A stretch of DNA of 64,000 bases from Nematostella vectensis (GCF_932526225.1 NC_064035.1:15920469-15984468); one strand, 5' to 3'; positions 15,001-26,700 are shown, counted from the stretch's first letter. A program made the numbers and translations. The notes: generated from the letters alone by a model not told the origin.

Positions 15001-18000
15001 TTATCCACAGATTCCTTTAACAGCTTAATTTCACTTTCGTAAATACTTCGCAACTGGTTCATCTCGGCTTTCATGACTTCATCCTTCTCAAGTTCCGAAT
15101 TCTCCAGATTCCGACAGAGTTGGACTTTAAGGCTCTCAAATTCGTTCGCATGTTTTTCTGATTGATCTTGTAGTTCTCTCTGATATGAGAGCTCCATGCG
15201 CTCCTTCTCTTCCTCGGATGATTTTTTCAACTCATCGAGCTGTGACTCGAGAGAGCACGACTTCTCCTTTTCTTCCTCAGCTTTCACACGCATCTCTTCG
15301 ATTTCTGAAACTGTGTTAATGAGCTCGTTATTGATCCTTTGAAGAGTTGTTTCACTAACTTGTGCTGCACTCTTCAAATCCTCGATCTCCAGCCTGGCAG
15401 CTTCTAGCAGCTTGTTCTTATCTTCAGACTCCTTGCCTAGCGCATTTAGTTGTTCTTCCTTATTGTCAGCGTCCTTTTTTAACTTGTCTAACTGTTCATT
15501 GTACCTTTCTTCACAAGCCTTCAATGATGCGGCATTTTTGTTAACCGTTTCTTTTAACAGACTATCTAGCTCTGAAATCTTATTTTGCTTCTCGACAAGT
15601 TGAGCTCTTAGAGCGTCCATGGTGGATTTGGTACCCAGAAGCTCGGATGATGCTTTTTGCATTTCGTCCTGCTGCAGTTTGAGACTTCCATCATTCTAAT
15701 AAAATAAAATGCGAAAATTTAAGAAGCAGTGAAGAATATAACCGCAATTCGTGGCAAACAAGTTGTTAGTCGACTTTTTTAATCCATTCCAAAATTTCAC
15801 AAAAAGCCGTGGCTTGCAAAAGAATGCAAGCTTGCATTTTTTGCCCCACCTACTATTTACTTAGTAGTTCTTGTGTTCGCTTCCTACTACGATGCAAATT
15901 CAAACTGATATCATGCGAGCGGAAATACTAGTCAGCTCCGTTTCTTTTATGCTTTTTTGGGGTATAAAAAAATAACAGAGGATTTCGATTGTACAGTCTA
16001 GCTCAAAACGGGATCCCATTTTTTTTGGGGGGGGGGGGGAATTCCTGCTTACCTGTACAAGTTGTACTTGCAGCATCTTAATTTGTTCGGTCAGCTCTTC
16101 TCCCTGTAGCTTCATCTCGTTCTGTAGCCTTTCGTGTTCCTCCTTCATATTTTGCAGCTCTTGGTTCAGGTCACGCACTGACTCGTCTCTAGAAGACAAC
16201 ACGTCTTGCAAAGACAGAAGACGATTCTGGGCAACGTCAAGTCTCTCGGTAAGTTCCTCGGATTGATTGCGAAATGCAACAACCTGCAAAAAAAAGATAT
16301 TGAATAACCGTTGAGACATTTATAATAATAAAAGTTCAGTCAAACATTTTTGAAAATAGAGTGGGATTATTGAGATCGGAACATATGTAATGGAGCATGG
16401 TAATTGTATGCCATATTTCAGAACGCGCAAATTTTTTGATTGATGAAGCATATTATTTTTTTTATCGAATGTGCAGACATTTAGTGTTAGTACCCGGGGA
16501 GGGAGGGGGGACTCTGATAAAAACAGACGGGGGTGATCGTCGGCAATATCGATTTTAACCCCAAGAGAGCAAAATTGGAAAAAATCCTTTTAACATCCTA
16601 AGGGTGGCAGTTGGTCGAAATTTTATACCCTAAAAGATGTGACGATCACTCCAGTCTTTTCTGGAGAGTCCCCCACGGTGGGTTAGTAGCCATCATGGGA
16701 AGAATCCTACCCTTTATCGCGAATCTTGGAATAAGGGATGTGAGTAGGTTGTTACATGAAGAAGTAACAAAAAACTTACGTCTTGCTGAAGTTGACGATG
16801 CTCCACTTTCAATGACTCATTTTGTTTCTCCAGCTCGTCAAGACTGTTGTCCTTCTCAGCAATCTGCTCGGTGAGTGCCAGAAGTTTATTATCTCGCTCA
16901 CTTGATAAACTCTCAAGTTCTTTGTTTTTAACATCAAGATCTTGCATGACTGATTCAAGCTTGGATTTCATACGGTCAAGTTCAGCCCTTACTTCTTCGT
17001 TATCCCTGTTCAACTGCATGACGGTCTCACTCTTGACCTTCAAGTTTTCTTTCAGGTTCTCCACCATTGATGACTCAGATTGAGAATTGTCTTCAAGGAT
17101 ATCTATCTGTTTTTGCAGACTAGTAACTTCATTGGTTAAATGTGCTATCGCTTTATCGTGCACTTCATCTTTACCCTTCTGGCAAGCTAGGACTTGATCT
17201 AATTCGTCAGTTTTAGCTTTTAGTGCTTGTTCTAGCTCTGCAACTTTGTCGTGTATTTGTACTGAACTAGACAACTTTTCTCTTAAAGCTTCGTTGTCTT
17301 TATTAAGCTGTTGAACTGTCATTTGTTTGAGCTTCAAGTTCTCTCTCAGATTCTCCATCTGAGATGTCTCGGACAATGAGTTATCTTCTAAAGTAGCAAT
17401 TTTGTTTTGTAACGCGAACAAAGACTGTTCTAAATGGGAAGTCTGCTGTTGCTTGGAGTCATAATTGCTTCTTATATTTTCGAGTTGGTGATCCTTTTCT
17501 CTCAATTCTGATGTTAATTCTTCAAGCTTTCTATAACTGTCCTCTAGAAGTCCTTTCAAATCAGAAGATTCAACAGTGAATAGCCTCTGTTTTAGATCCT
17601 CATTCTCCTGACTAAGCTGATTCAAACTGTCTTCTTTGTTATTCAAATTATGCTTTAGGTTTTCAACCTGTGCAGATTCTGAGTACGATTGGTCTTCCAA
17701 CTGCCTGATATGTGACTTAAGGTTCTCAATTTCTGTTTCTAGGTCCATTGAGCGCCTGTGACTTTCTTCCAACTGGTCATGTACATGGGCAGAATTCTCG
17801 AGTTTCTCCTCAAGCTGGACCCTGGTTGCGATAAGCTCTTCAATCTCCTTCTCCTTTCGAGAAACCAAGTCAGACAGATTGTCAAGCTTTTGCATACTGT
17901 CGTGGTACTGGGCCCTACTTGTCTCGGATTCTACAGCCTCTAGCCTTTGCAGAAGATTTTGATTTTGCATCTGCAGTTCCTCAACCTCCATTTCTCGGTT

Positions 18001-21000
18001 TAGACCCTCAAGAGCTTCTGATTTCACCTTTAAACTTTTACCAAGTTCATTTAAATTAGAGCTGTCAGAATGTCGAGCCTTCAGCTGCTTATTCTCAGCA
18101 TCTAAATGCTCATTCATTCTGTTCAAGTCCTCCAGAGCAGCCTTCTTAATCTCAAGATTACTTTTTAGTTCTTCAATCATTGACACATAATCCTGATTTG
18201 GTGTTGAGCCCTTATGAGATTTCAGTTCTTGATTCTCTCTGTTTATGTCTTCAAGTATAGCTTGCTTTGCTTTAAGGTTTTCTCTTAACTCCTCCACTTG
18301 TCGAGTCAAGTCCTTGATAACTGCAGCTCCACTTTGGTCCTTCATTAGCAATTCCAGCTTACTTTTCAGGTCAGTATTTTCTCGACTTATCTGTTTGAGT
18401 GCAGCTTTCTTGGCAGTTATTTCTTCTTCCAAATCTCTGTTTCGATTCTTAAGTTCATTTCTCTCCAAGTTTGCAATGTCATAACTATCCAGACCTCCTT
18501 CCTGTAACAAGTAAAAGTGTTAACAGTTAAAAAAATCTAAACTATTTGCTAACTCTCCAAGTTTGCAATGTCATAACTATCCAGACCTCCTTCCTGTAAC
18601 AAGCAAAAGTGTTCACAGTTAAAAAAATCTAAATTATTTGTTTATTACTAAGGGGTTGTTATTTAATGACACTATTATAAATCCCTTTGATTTTTTTCAA
18701 CCCCGAACATGCAATATTAAAGGGACTTGCCTTAGGCAAGCTGTCATTCGTCATTTGACTTCACACGCAGAGCTCCGTAGAGAAAAGCTACAAAGCTATA
18801 TTAGAGTTCAAGATTGGCAAAAAACACACCATTGAAGAAGTAACAGTCTAGTAACAGTAGTAACAGGTTTGTTGTAAGAAACAACAATTTGTTGTTTGTC
18901 TGCATGTGCACCTGAATGACGCCATTTCAGATGAGCGTGCATGCTCTGTTTTTTACTTTTCTTTTTCAACTCAAAAGGCGTGCGCTGTGTTTATTTTCCG
19001 AATAACAATTTTTTTGTAGACAATTGACTCCAAACACTTTCCCGAATATGCATTATAGTTCTTTAACACTATGTTGTACTTTAAAGCTGTCGTAGTATGT
19101 CCTACGGCTTTACTTTTGCTATGTTTTCTTCTGGCAGTTTCAGAGGTCTGCACTCAATGAAGTCAAGCTGTTAATGACAATGACTTGCATGAGAGCCTGC
19201 AAAAAAGGAGGCGGAGCTATCCCTTTTATTGCACGCCTTAGTAGAAAACATCTCACAATCAGAATTTTTTTGATATGGTCTGTGTATTTGTCATGTTTTT
19301 CAAGAGACAGTAGACATTTAAATGCGCTATTCTCAAGTTTCACTGAAGATAATTTTATATAAAAATCTTAAAAAAGCAATTTTGATCTTGTTGAAATCCT
19401 GTAACTTTTAAAATTGGTGACAAAAACAGGCAACTCTTCCATAAGCGAAACCATAGAAATTAAAAGAAGTGCCTCTCAATATGTCTGATTACAAGCATAA
19501 TGTAGTTTCTTCAAGCAAAATTGACTGTACTACTACTATCAAAATTAATTGTCCAACAATTTAACATGATGAGAAGAGCAACCAACTACAAAACTGAAAA
19601 AAGTAAAACGACACTTTCATAACAAGTATCTTGACTGTTAGAGCTTGTTAAGTCAAAGAGACAATTTCAACAGGCAACTTATGGTATGTAGCCTATGATA
19701 TGTATCTACATTACGGCAAACTAATAGTGAGCACTTGATGTATGTATCAATATACTGAAACATGCATAATTTGTAAATAAAACTCTATTCCAATAGCATT
19801 GTCTGAGGCAACAGCTGGTGGATGTTGTGGTGATAAAAGAATGTTCAAAGTTGACAAAACTTAATGATTATGCTAATGGTATGGGGTGCACAACCTAAAC
19901 ACAACATTTATTTCCAATATCAGACCAATAGCTATGTCACACAGTAATCTTTTTAATTTACTAAGGCAAAGTATACCAATATTAGACTTGGCAATAAAAA
20001 ATACATGCTGTGAATCTTAACAAGATGCAATGTAAACACTTGGATTTCAATAGGCATTATGAAAAGGTTATAGCTATCCAGTGGCTAATTAGAAATAGAC
20101 TGTGAACTTTTTATTTAGATATTGACTGCTACAAGTAACTTATTTATGTAAGAGAACATATATGTGGTATATCACACTAGAAACACCTTTCTATCATAAC
20201 TTAGATTTGATCAAATAGTTTTTCAGCAAAAGAAGGAGAGGAAAGTTTATATTTAACTCCTACTCTTCTCAATTCAGTAGAAAGTAAAGAATATAATCAG
20301 TATAATCACCTCTGAGATGTAGGATTCCTCGCCACTGGTATATTCCCCACTTGCATAGCTCCCCGACTGCCCCCAGTGGCCTTCTTCGCTCTTCAATAAG
20401 AATAGAAATCAATAAATTTTTATCGAAACTAAAGCAACGCTATATATATTTTCATTTGACAACATAAGAAAAAAAATTATATCAAAACTGAAGCAGCACC
20501 ATTAGATTTATTGACAATATCATTACCAATACACCAATACAGTTTGGTAACAGATCTAGTGTAATTATTTGACACTCATTTAGGAAGCATATTATTCTGA
20601 TAGTGATAAGTCATCCCTTGAGCGTCCTAGGCAACACTTCGCTTTGTTAATTAGAGGCATGGATGGAAATATATAGTCAACAAATCATAAACCATTATGC
20701 GACTTTACTACATAATGAATCATAAACACTATATAAATACCTAAAATATATGAGACTACTTTTTTTTCTAGGGAACCGTAGTAGTGATCATGCAGTTAAC
20801 TCTGGTTATTTGTATTTCAACTCGAAATATTTGATTTGCAAACTAGCTTGCAATAAAATGCAACCCCTTAAAACCACTTAAGTGGAATAAATTCGGGGTA
20901 AGCATATAAATAAAGGATCATTACTTGAACTTGAAGGCAAGACTCTGAATGTTTTCTAAATTAGCAGGAAGCTTACATACTACAATTAGTAAGTAAGAAG

Positions 21001-21512
21001 TCGGACGACACAACTTTACCTCGAAAGGAATAGGTGACCCAACTTCGGAGCCGATTGAAGGGGCATCCATATCTGTATCGGCCTGGCTGAGTTCTTCAAC
21101 CTCTCCCTCTAGGGCTTGTCCATCCTTCCGTTGTTTGACTGAGTCACCCGGTAGGTTGTCTTTTCTCACTAGACCCGTCCCAGAGAGATCGCCCTCACTT
21201 TGCTCGCTAGCACTCGCGCCGGATGCAGCAGAACAACTCTCCTGAGCAGTTTTGACCCGCTTCTTCCTCTTCTTGCCCTGCTGTTTCTTTTTCTGAAACT
21301 GCAAGAGCTGTGGAATACAATAAATGAGACAATTATACCACTAAGTGATGATATCAGCTGGAACTCACAACTTAGTGAAGAACACAGGGAATTCCAAATG
21401 AACCGAACTTCGCGCGCTACGGCAAATCGTCCACGTCACAACTTGAGCTAAAACATACCTTTTCCTTGCCCGCTTGCAGCTTTTTCTGCCTCTCAGAATC
21501 GTCATCATCCAT
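7..21512 (-). CDS. AKAP9: AKAP9/pericentrin-like centrosomal coiled-coil scaffold, 5' part, 13 exons
   Basis: A giant coiled-coil protein of the AKAP450/pericentrin family, which anchors kinases and gamma-tubulin complexes at the centrosome and Golgi (family knowledge). Exons read on the minus strand are 21512-21459, 21307-21020, 20390-20310, 18501-16780, 16283-16053, 15695-13370, 13041-12782, 11480-11313, 9904-9539, 9259-8981, 2506-2332, 1353-1130 and 770-7. Every border has AG/GT and all phases join, giving about 2,312 residues with no stop. The start was chosen because the short acidic N-terminus MDDDDSERQKKLQAGKEKLL runs into a QF + Lys-rich stretch, matching the conserved AKAP9/PCNT N-terminus. 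Residues 19-114 are Lys-, Ser- and acid-rich; 115-141 are Gly/Ser/Glu-rich; almost everything after 142 is heptad coiled coil. The PACT centrosome-targeting domain would lie beyond the left edge. Small symmetric exons could have been missed, especially in the 6.5-kb intron. AKAP9 and PCNT cannot be told apart here; an animal outside vertebrates may have one ancestral gene. Confidence 0.78.
1354..2331. other. Intron between exons 11 and 12
   Basis: Nothing beyond ordinary AT-rich intron sequence was seen. It is bounded by GTATGT at 2331-2326 and a TTTAG acceptor at 1354-1358, read on the minus strand. Confidence 0.6.
3211..3483 (-). CDS. Possible short secreted peptide precursor (uncertain)
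   Basis: A 90-codon ORF inside a host intron on the same strand. From the second Met (3483) it starts with a basic n-region and a hydrophobic run IIVFTLIAIMVA, like a signal peptide. An acidic/polar stretch follows, then a dibasic site in NKRFRPRGYG. It has no cysteine after the leader. The layout resembles a peptide precursor, but no amidation signal (Gly followed by Arg/Lys) follows FRPRG, and no promoter or splice acceptor was convincing. It may be chance. Confidence 0.2.
   Translation of the reverse strand: MLYSVTRKIIVFTLIAIMVAKSKFNSESDSDGWALINMQTNATENLSDFNPKINKRFRPRGYGLQGAVEDSNTISITSSEANLDLVKKSY
5648..5655 (+). promoter_or_regulatory. TATA box (TATAAATA) ahead of a micro-ORF
   Basis: TATAAATA lies 106 bp upstream of an ATG at 5754 in a locally GC-richer stretch. 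An element this close to consensus is uncommon in the AT-rich introns here, but AT richness alone can produce it. Confidence 0.3.
5754..5855 (+). CDS. 33-codon micro-ORF downstream of the TATA box (uncertain)
   Basis: It reads MTIRPEGGIYECIQAFTGHR and continues with ENCDAVLAV to a stop. The GH...AVLAV spacing recalls a WD40 blade, so it could be a stray fragment of a WD-repeat exon. It is antisense within an intron of the coiled-coil gene. Nothing shows that it is translated. Confidence 0.15.
   Translation: MTIRPEGGIYECIQAFTGHRKENCDAVLAVLEF
6576..7055. repeat. 44-bp minisatellite, diverged
   Basis: Units of about 44 bp, clearest at 6850-6950, with the recurring words GTGACATGTAGATTG, TATACAGCGGTCTCC and CACACGCA. 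Outer units are diverged. ORFs across the array are artefacts of the repeat. Confidence 0.75.
9905..11312. other. Introns either side of exon 8: contents
   Basis: Apart from one 146-bp MITE at 10820-10965, nothing was seen from 9905 to 11312. Confidence 0.5.
10820..10965 (+). mobile_element. CAGCG-ended 146-bp MITE, copy 1
   Basis: It begins CAGCGTCAGAACGTT and ends AACGTCATCATTCGCTG, so the ends are short inverted repeats of type CAGCG...CGCTG. It contains CACGTGAC-like words, CCAATCAGATGACACGC, and no coding capacity. Five relatives lie in this window. No clear target duplication could be assigned. Confidence 0.7.
12039..12184 (+). mobile_element. CAGCG-ended 146-bp MITE, copy 2
   Basis: Same length and orientation as the copy at 10820, with only scattered substitutions, in another intron of the same gene. 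A 21-bp direct repeat (about 12003-12038, containing AATTGGATT) abuts its left end. Confidence 0.7.
12600..12830. repeat. Diverged tandem repeat overlapping the 3' border of exon 7
   Basis: Four units of about 49-65 bp share the words AGCCTTCCCTCT and CTATCACGGACAG or close variants. The last unit reaches into the coding end of exon 7 (12782 upward) and includes the splice donor. The repeat appears to have grown from, or into, the exon border. Confidence 0.5.
13370..15695 (-). CDS. AKAP9: Exon 6 of the AKAP9/pericentrin-like gene: 775-codon coiled-coil exon
   Basis: The longest exon of the gene, 2,326 bp, open throughout and ending in phase 1. The donor is GTAAGA at 13369-13364. The split Asp codon is completed by the next exon at 13041. 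It codes an almost uninterrupted Glu/Lys/Leu/Gln coiled coil that closes with a Pro/Gly-rich break (residues EGLPPGLGFDG) before exon 7. Introns this rare in the rod are typical of pericentrin-family genes. No motif other than heptads was recognised in it. Confidence 0.8.
16780..18501 (-). CDS. AKAP9: Exon 4 of the AKAP9/pericentrin-like gene: 574-codon exon with a repeated coiled-coil motif
   Basis: This exon codes residues 142-715 in phase 0. It carries at least seven copies of a motif of the form EELKxNLKxKxxxLxxLNRxNE. The last three copies are preceded by LEDxSxSES and lie about 100-130 residues apart; the first four are about 35-45 residues apart. The acceptor is CAG at 18502-18504 and the donor is GTAAGT at 16779-16774. 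A second copy of its first 40 bp and its acceptor lies just upstream, at 18553-18642. The repeat suggests growth of the rod by internal duplication. Confidence 0.8.
18463..18642. repeat. 90-bp tandem duplication of the exon 4 acceptor border
   Basis: About 90 bp starting TCTCCAAGTTTGCAATGTC at 18463 is repeated at 18553 with a few substitutions. On the minus strand each copy holds the acceptor (TTGTTACAG) and the first 40 coding bases of exon 4. If the upstream acceptor were used and read through, the frame meets TAG after 14 codons. Confidence 0.8.
18643..20309. other. Intron between exons 3 and 4
   Basis: No gene, RNA or clear repeat was recognised. The sequence is AT-rich. Confidence 0.5.
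20391..21019. other. Intron between exons 2 and 3
   Basis: AT-rich sequence in which nothing was recognised. Confidence 0.5.
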
Positions 21513-21656
21513 ACTGGAACAACGTAGTACGTGGATCTCCGAAATCTGTAAACTAAATCATGCACAGGTTTGAGCTTTTCTGAGTAACCGCCATTTCGCG
21601 TGTCGCTTCAGTTGATTTGTTGTGCCGGATCGCGAAAGTGTTCGGGCACTCTTATG

Positions 21657-21666
21657 GTCACGTGAC
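21657..21666. promoter_or_regulatory. Palindromic E-box GTCACGTGAC upstream of the coiled-coil gene
   Basis: A perfect palindrome about 145 bp upstream of the start codon at 21512, in a GC-richer stretch with no TATA box. It would suit binding by a bHLH-zipper factor of the USF/TFE type. CACGTGAC also occurs in the local MITE family, so it may not be selected. Confidence 0.3.
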
Positions 21667-22778
21667 CCATCGAAGTAATCGAGAAATCATCGTGGATGTT
21701 TCGGTTTTTCTTCGCCGCCAAGGGAAAAAATTTGTGATTAAAAAACCAATCAGATTGGTAAAACTGAGAACTGTAAAATCTGCAGCACCTTCACGGGAAG
21801 ATTTTGGAATCACTAACACGCTGGAAATATCGCCCTTCTCTTATGTTTAATTTATCAACAATCGGTGATTGTTATAAACACATTTTACTTGGCGAGTCGG
21901 CGGGGGTAAGCCCCCAAATCCGAAGAAAAAAGGAAAAAACAAGGGGGAGAGAATAAGAGAATGGTAAATAAAAAAGAAAAGAAAATTCAAGCAATTTATT
22001 GTTGACGTACTTGTTCACAGAGACTTAATTTTTGTTGAGAGTGCGATCTCTATACCGAAAATCAAATGCACATGTAAATTCATATCAACAATGAGAATGC
22101 AACCCCCCGGGGGAGGGTGTCTTCCCATGGGTAAGTACGCAGCTCTTACAAGCTGCAATTTGATTGGGCAAATGAACAATATCCGCACCTCCACACAAAG
22201 AACGAGAAGAATAGAGACAAAAGAACTCCTTTGTAGAACAAAGATAATAGGAAACAAAGCAGCTGCGTACTTACCTGCTTACTCCTTCCCATGTAGAACT
22301 GATAGGGATGCTCGTCGTATTGCGGGTCAAAATCGGGCCTCAGGTATTTTTAGGGGGTATCCGAGAAAAAATAGGCCTTTTTCAACATGGCCGCCGAACA
22401 TAAATGATAATAACCCTTGAAACTGTGACTATAACTAATGCTTGTTTCGGAGGGGGGGGGGATGCTCTCCGCCATTTTGGTAGATGTAAGTTTGTGCTAA
22501 ACTGAAAATTTATCATAGTGCAATCCTATTCGTCTGCAACTGTTTTTGTGAGTCTTATAGTCCAAAGCTAATAGGACCCTTAAAAACGCACAACCCCACC
22601 ACAAAACCAGGCCACGCCGGGTCTGTGACGATATTCTTGTCATGGCTCACAAAGGCTTTCTTAAAAAGATAATGCTATCAAAATGTATTATTAAACTTGT
22701 TGTTGAAATTGCTAAAATAGTTCCATGGCATAAACAAAATAGATGGGTTGTCCGATCCGACAGTCCATACATTTATTA

Positions 22779-23073
22779 ACAATTAGACTACGAGTTCGAG
22801 TTTTCTATGAGTCAATAGATAGTCAACGAGGCGCGTAGAGGCGCGTTGACTCATAGAAAACGAGAACATGTAGTCTAATTGTTTTAGTATAAATCCACTC
22901 AGATACTACTTTCAAATAAATAACGATTTTGATTATTCTCAGTAATACTAACCGCTTTTGTCGCTGCTTTGTCGCTACTCACTATTTATGGCTCAATATA
23001 TAGTGAGTACGGGAGCCAATCAAATTGCGAGATTCATATAAAATATAATATTATGTGAGTGGGTTTATACTAA
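22779..23073. mobile_element. Nested palindromic MITE-like element
   Basis: One hairpin pairs 22779-22815 with 22846-22882 and starts ACAATTAGACTA. A second pairs 22884-22901 with 23056-23073 around TTAGTATAAATCCACTCA. A smaller palindrome ACTCACTAT...ATAGTGAGT lies inside. There is no coding capacity. This is typical of a non-autonomous foldback element, class unknown. Confidence 0.6.
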
Positions 23074-23161
23074 TTGTCCAAATACTGCCACCGTTTCGAA
23101 ACGTTTTCTTTTTTTTTGTTTTGATTTTTACTAATTTGCCATGCCTTGAGTGCACAAAATA

Positions 23162-23300
23162 CGCTTTTGATACCAAAGTACTTGGGAAGTTTGTTTTGCT
23201 TCTTTTCATTGCATAAACTATGTGCTCAAAATAACGCTTTTGATACCAAAGTACTTGGGATGTTTGTTTTGCTCCTTTTCATTGCATAGACTCTGTGCAG
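23162..23300. repeat. Two-copy tandem duplication, 73-bp period
   Basis: CGCTTTTGATACCAAAGTAC occurs at 23162 and again at 23235, followed in both by near-identical T-rich sequence ending TTTTCATTGCATA. Confidence 0.8.
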
Positions 23301-23755
23301 ATGCAGCTTTTAAGAGAGCAACAGGACCAAACAAATGACGAACAGCAATTATCCTTCCATTTTCCCAATTGTGACATAAGAAACACACAAATGCCTTTGG
23401 GGGGTTATATAAATCCCTGCATCGATCCACATTTGGCATTCGGCGTGAAGACATCAACAGGAGAAATACTAAAAACCGTAGGTGAGTTCTCATCAGGTTA
23501 TTTGTCGTATCTGCTATATGCTCCTAGGTTGATTTATACTCAAGCTAGATTGTTCTTCGTATAATATTCCACAATACGTTTCGATACTAGTTTTGTCACT
23601 AGAAAAAAGGCCAAAATTAAAAAATCTCTTAATCATAAATTCTAATGATAAGAAATCATCCTAAAAGTTAGAAAAGAAAATATCAATGTTGTCGACAAGT
23701 CGTAGAAACACCAGGGACACACCTTGATGAAGTATAGTATACTTATTTCTTTCCT

Positions 23756-26700
23756 CAGGATAACAGCATGAAGCTCCTGTTTGCCCAGGTCTGTCTGGGA
23801 GTCGTGGTGCTTCTTGGTGCGTCTGAAGATTTCTCTTCACTTACTAATGAAGACCAGGGAGACGATGTACAAACCTTGAGGAAGGAAGTCAAGATCATAA
23901 AGAGCACTATGGCGGCTCTGACCCGTCAGGTAAAAGATTTCGTCAAAGAATGTTTTGATTTATTTTGAATATTGTGAAAGAACAGATTCGAAGAGTTCTT
24001 GCCAGCCACACATTCCTTGTTTTATACACTCTTTTTTATAAGAACGTCTAGTTTTCAGGAGGCTGGGACGTTCTTATTTTTGGGACATTTTAAGGCATGT
24101 TCTTATCTAATCTTAAATTTTAGTGTATATAAGAAAATAGTACCCAATGAATTATTAGGAAGAGCGGTGGGTGGAGATTATAGTCGAACTTTAAAGCGGT
24201 AACCCTTGCCAGAGCATTTAAATCAAAAGCAAATATTTTCCGACTTCGTATATTGACCGCTAAATAGAGAGCTCTTTCGCTTCGCTCAAATAGTTGTCGC
24301 CGCGAAGCACGAAGCCTCTGGTACCCAGGGTACCGCTTAACCAAACCTTATTTGAATTAAGTCTTATTTTGTAAACTTGTTTGGCAGGTAATGCTTCAGC
24401 AGCTGTTTGTTGAGGAGCGAATCCGGTCCGAGGCACAGTCCGGAGTGGAGCAGATTCGACACGCGCGAGAAGGAACGAGGAACTAGTACGGCAGCACTCA
24501 CTCGAGTACCATGAGCATTTTCGCGATGCACGATCACTCGAACAACATCCGCACGGTCGGGTTGGGCGAGTTCGTGGGAGTTCTGAACGGCGTGAAGTTC
24601 CGCACGAGGCATAACGACTACCGTCTGTACATGCCGCACCGCACCAGCACCAAGTACCCCGCCGTGGAGAATATACCCTTCCCCGACGTACCCCCAGAAG
24701 TAAGGCTCCGTACACATACACAACAATTAAAGTCGGGTACACATTTTAGCAAACAGTGGCAAGTACCACGGCGTGGAGAATATACCCCTTCTCGACGTAC
24801 CGCCAAAGATACCAAAAATACAAATACCACACCATCTGGAATATCTAACGTTTCCGAGGCGTACTTCCATCAGAGGCAGCCCCTTGCTGGACGTAATGAC
24901 GTGAGCGCGAGTCACGCATTTTTTAACTTACTACTTAAAGCTTGGTACAGACAGAAATAGCAACGTGAATCCTAAGCTTGTTACACATTATTACTTACTG
25001 TCTGTAAATTTGTCCTTCTGCACTTTAGCCACCGTCGTTGATGTTGTGTTACCATGATTTCTGTTTCTAGGTTACGTGCAAGACGATTGGAGAGCAGGTT
25101 AAGGAAATGCACGAGTGGCTTTCCATAAGGCTTTCCATAATCAAGACTATTCTGTCCGCGTTTTCGGGAGTACTCCCGACCCGTAATCTGTTACCTTGAG
25201 GGGGCGTGGACCAAGTCTGATTCAGGTTCCATCGAAGAGGGTTTTGAGAGTGACAGGCATTTCATCGATGCCAAGAGCTGGCACGATCTACAGGAGAAAA
25301 TCCGCTTTACCTCCTACGCCGGACGCAAGGACAACCTCGAGAACTTCTCCTACCTCCCTACCACTATCATGAGCGTCATCAACAATGGCACCCCCGAGTT
25401 TGCGCAGTGGAACTACCGAATTCTCTGTAACCCAATCAGCCGTGACATACCTCTAAACAGGCTCCGAATGGTAGATGAAGTCGGGATGAGGCTGGCTAAG
25501 CAAAGAACATATGAAGAGCAGTCGAAAACACGCAAGTGCACGCTTCCAGTTGAACCCTTTTGACAAAGATACCTTCGCGGAAAGGGAAACATTGAAATGG
25601 GCTTTGCTTGATGAGATCATGTACGAGGTAAGGTTTCTTTCGAATATGAATATATTATTGAGAATCCCATCAATTTTGAAATCGGCGTGTAGCTCATTAC
25701 CCTGGTTACCAGAGACTCCGAGCTTCACTACCAAAGAGCCGGCTCAGTAGTTGTCGGTATTGAAGCTAGAAGCCTCTGGTACCAGGGGTGGAAGCTCATA
25801 TGTCACGCCCTACAGCCGCGATAGCCTGTTGCAAATTGAATTCTCTTTCTTGACGGACATCAAGACATCTTAACCCTGGGTACCAGAACCTCCAGACAGA
25901 ATTTCTGTTCTCCAGACTTTTCTCGTCCATTGCACAAGTAAAAAGTAGCAAGCTCTTGCTGCTTTATTGCAATTGAAAAATGCAGTGGAATCTAGAGCGT
26001 TTCTTTAAAGTTAGCTCATTAGAGCGCAAGACACCCGTGGGGGACTCTACAAAAGTTGACGGTGTTGATTGTCCTATCTTCTAGGGTGTAAAATTCTACC
26101 AACTGCTATCCCTCAACACTTAGGGGGTGCTCAAATATTCTTCCGATTCTGCTATTCTTCACACTAATGGATAATCCTATTCAATTACAAGTGTCGTCAC
26201 AATATGGATGTGTTAAGGACCGCAACAAAATTCTCAAAAACTGCAAATGTGCTTCCAGTGCTATTTCTTACGGTTAGAAATTGCTTCTAAAATTGATACT
26301 ACTTGTAAATATTTTTAGGGGACTTTGTTAGGGTAACTTTAATAACAGGTCAATCGTTTAGGCGTACAAGGCTAGGTATTCGTTTGTTGCGCCTTCGGAT
26401 TTTCGGCGGCGCAAGGACCTTTGGAACTCATGGTAACTAACCAATTTCTTGATTTACAGATTCCAGGTAAGAATAACTACAAAGGAAACTTAAGAGATGA
26501 CGCTTTTGACCTCTTGGCGTACAACCTCGCTCCGGGCAAGCAAGATGAGGTCTTGAGAGCTGACAGGTATCACCGCTGGTTCATGGTCGGAGCAAAAGGA
26601 GCCATGGGGTCATCTGTAAGGCATCGTGGCTACGCGGACGAGAACCTGTTCATGGCGCGAACGACACAACCCAAGGTTTGTTTATGCGCATTAACCCTAA

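Larger units (their letters stand above)
21667..23755. other. Intergenic stretch between the coiled-coil gene and the secreted-protein pseudogene
   Basis: It holds a palindromic MITE-like element (22779-23073) and a 73-bp tandem duplication (23162-23300). A loose inverted pair carries GGTAAGTACGCAGCT (about 22132) and AGCTGCGTACTTACC (about 22261). No gene is supported. Confidence 0.45.

Noticed and set aside
13462-15603. Plus-strand Ser/Leu/Cys-rich ORFs opposite the coiled-coil exons
   Set aside because: They are shadows of Glu/Lys/Gln-rich codons on the minus strand.
24260-24742. Minus-strand ORFs opposite exon 2 of the secreted-protein gene
   Set aside because: They are antisense to a recognised exon, with no splice or promoter support.
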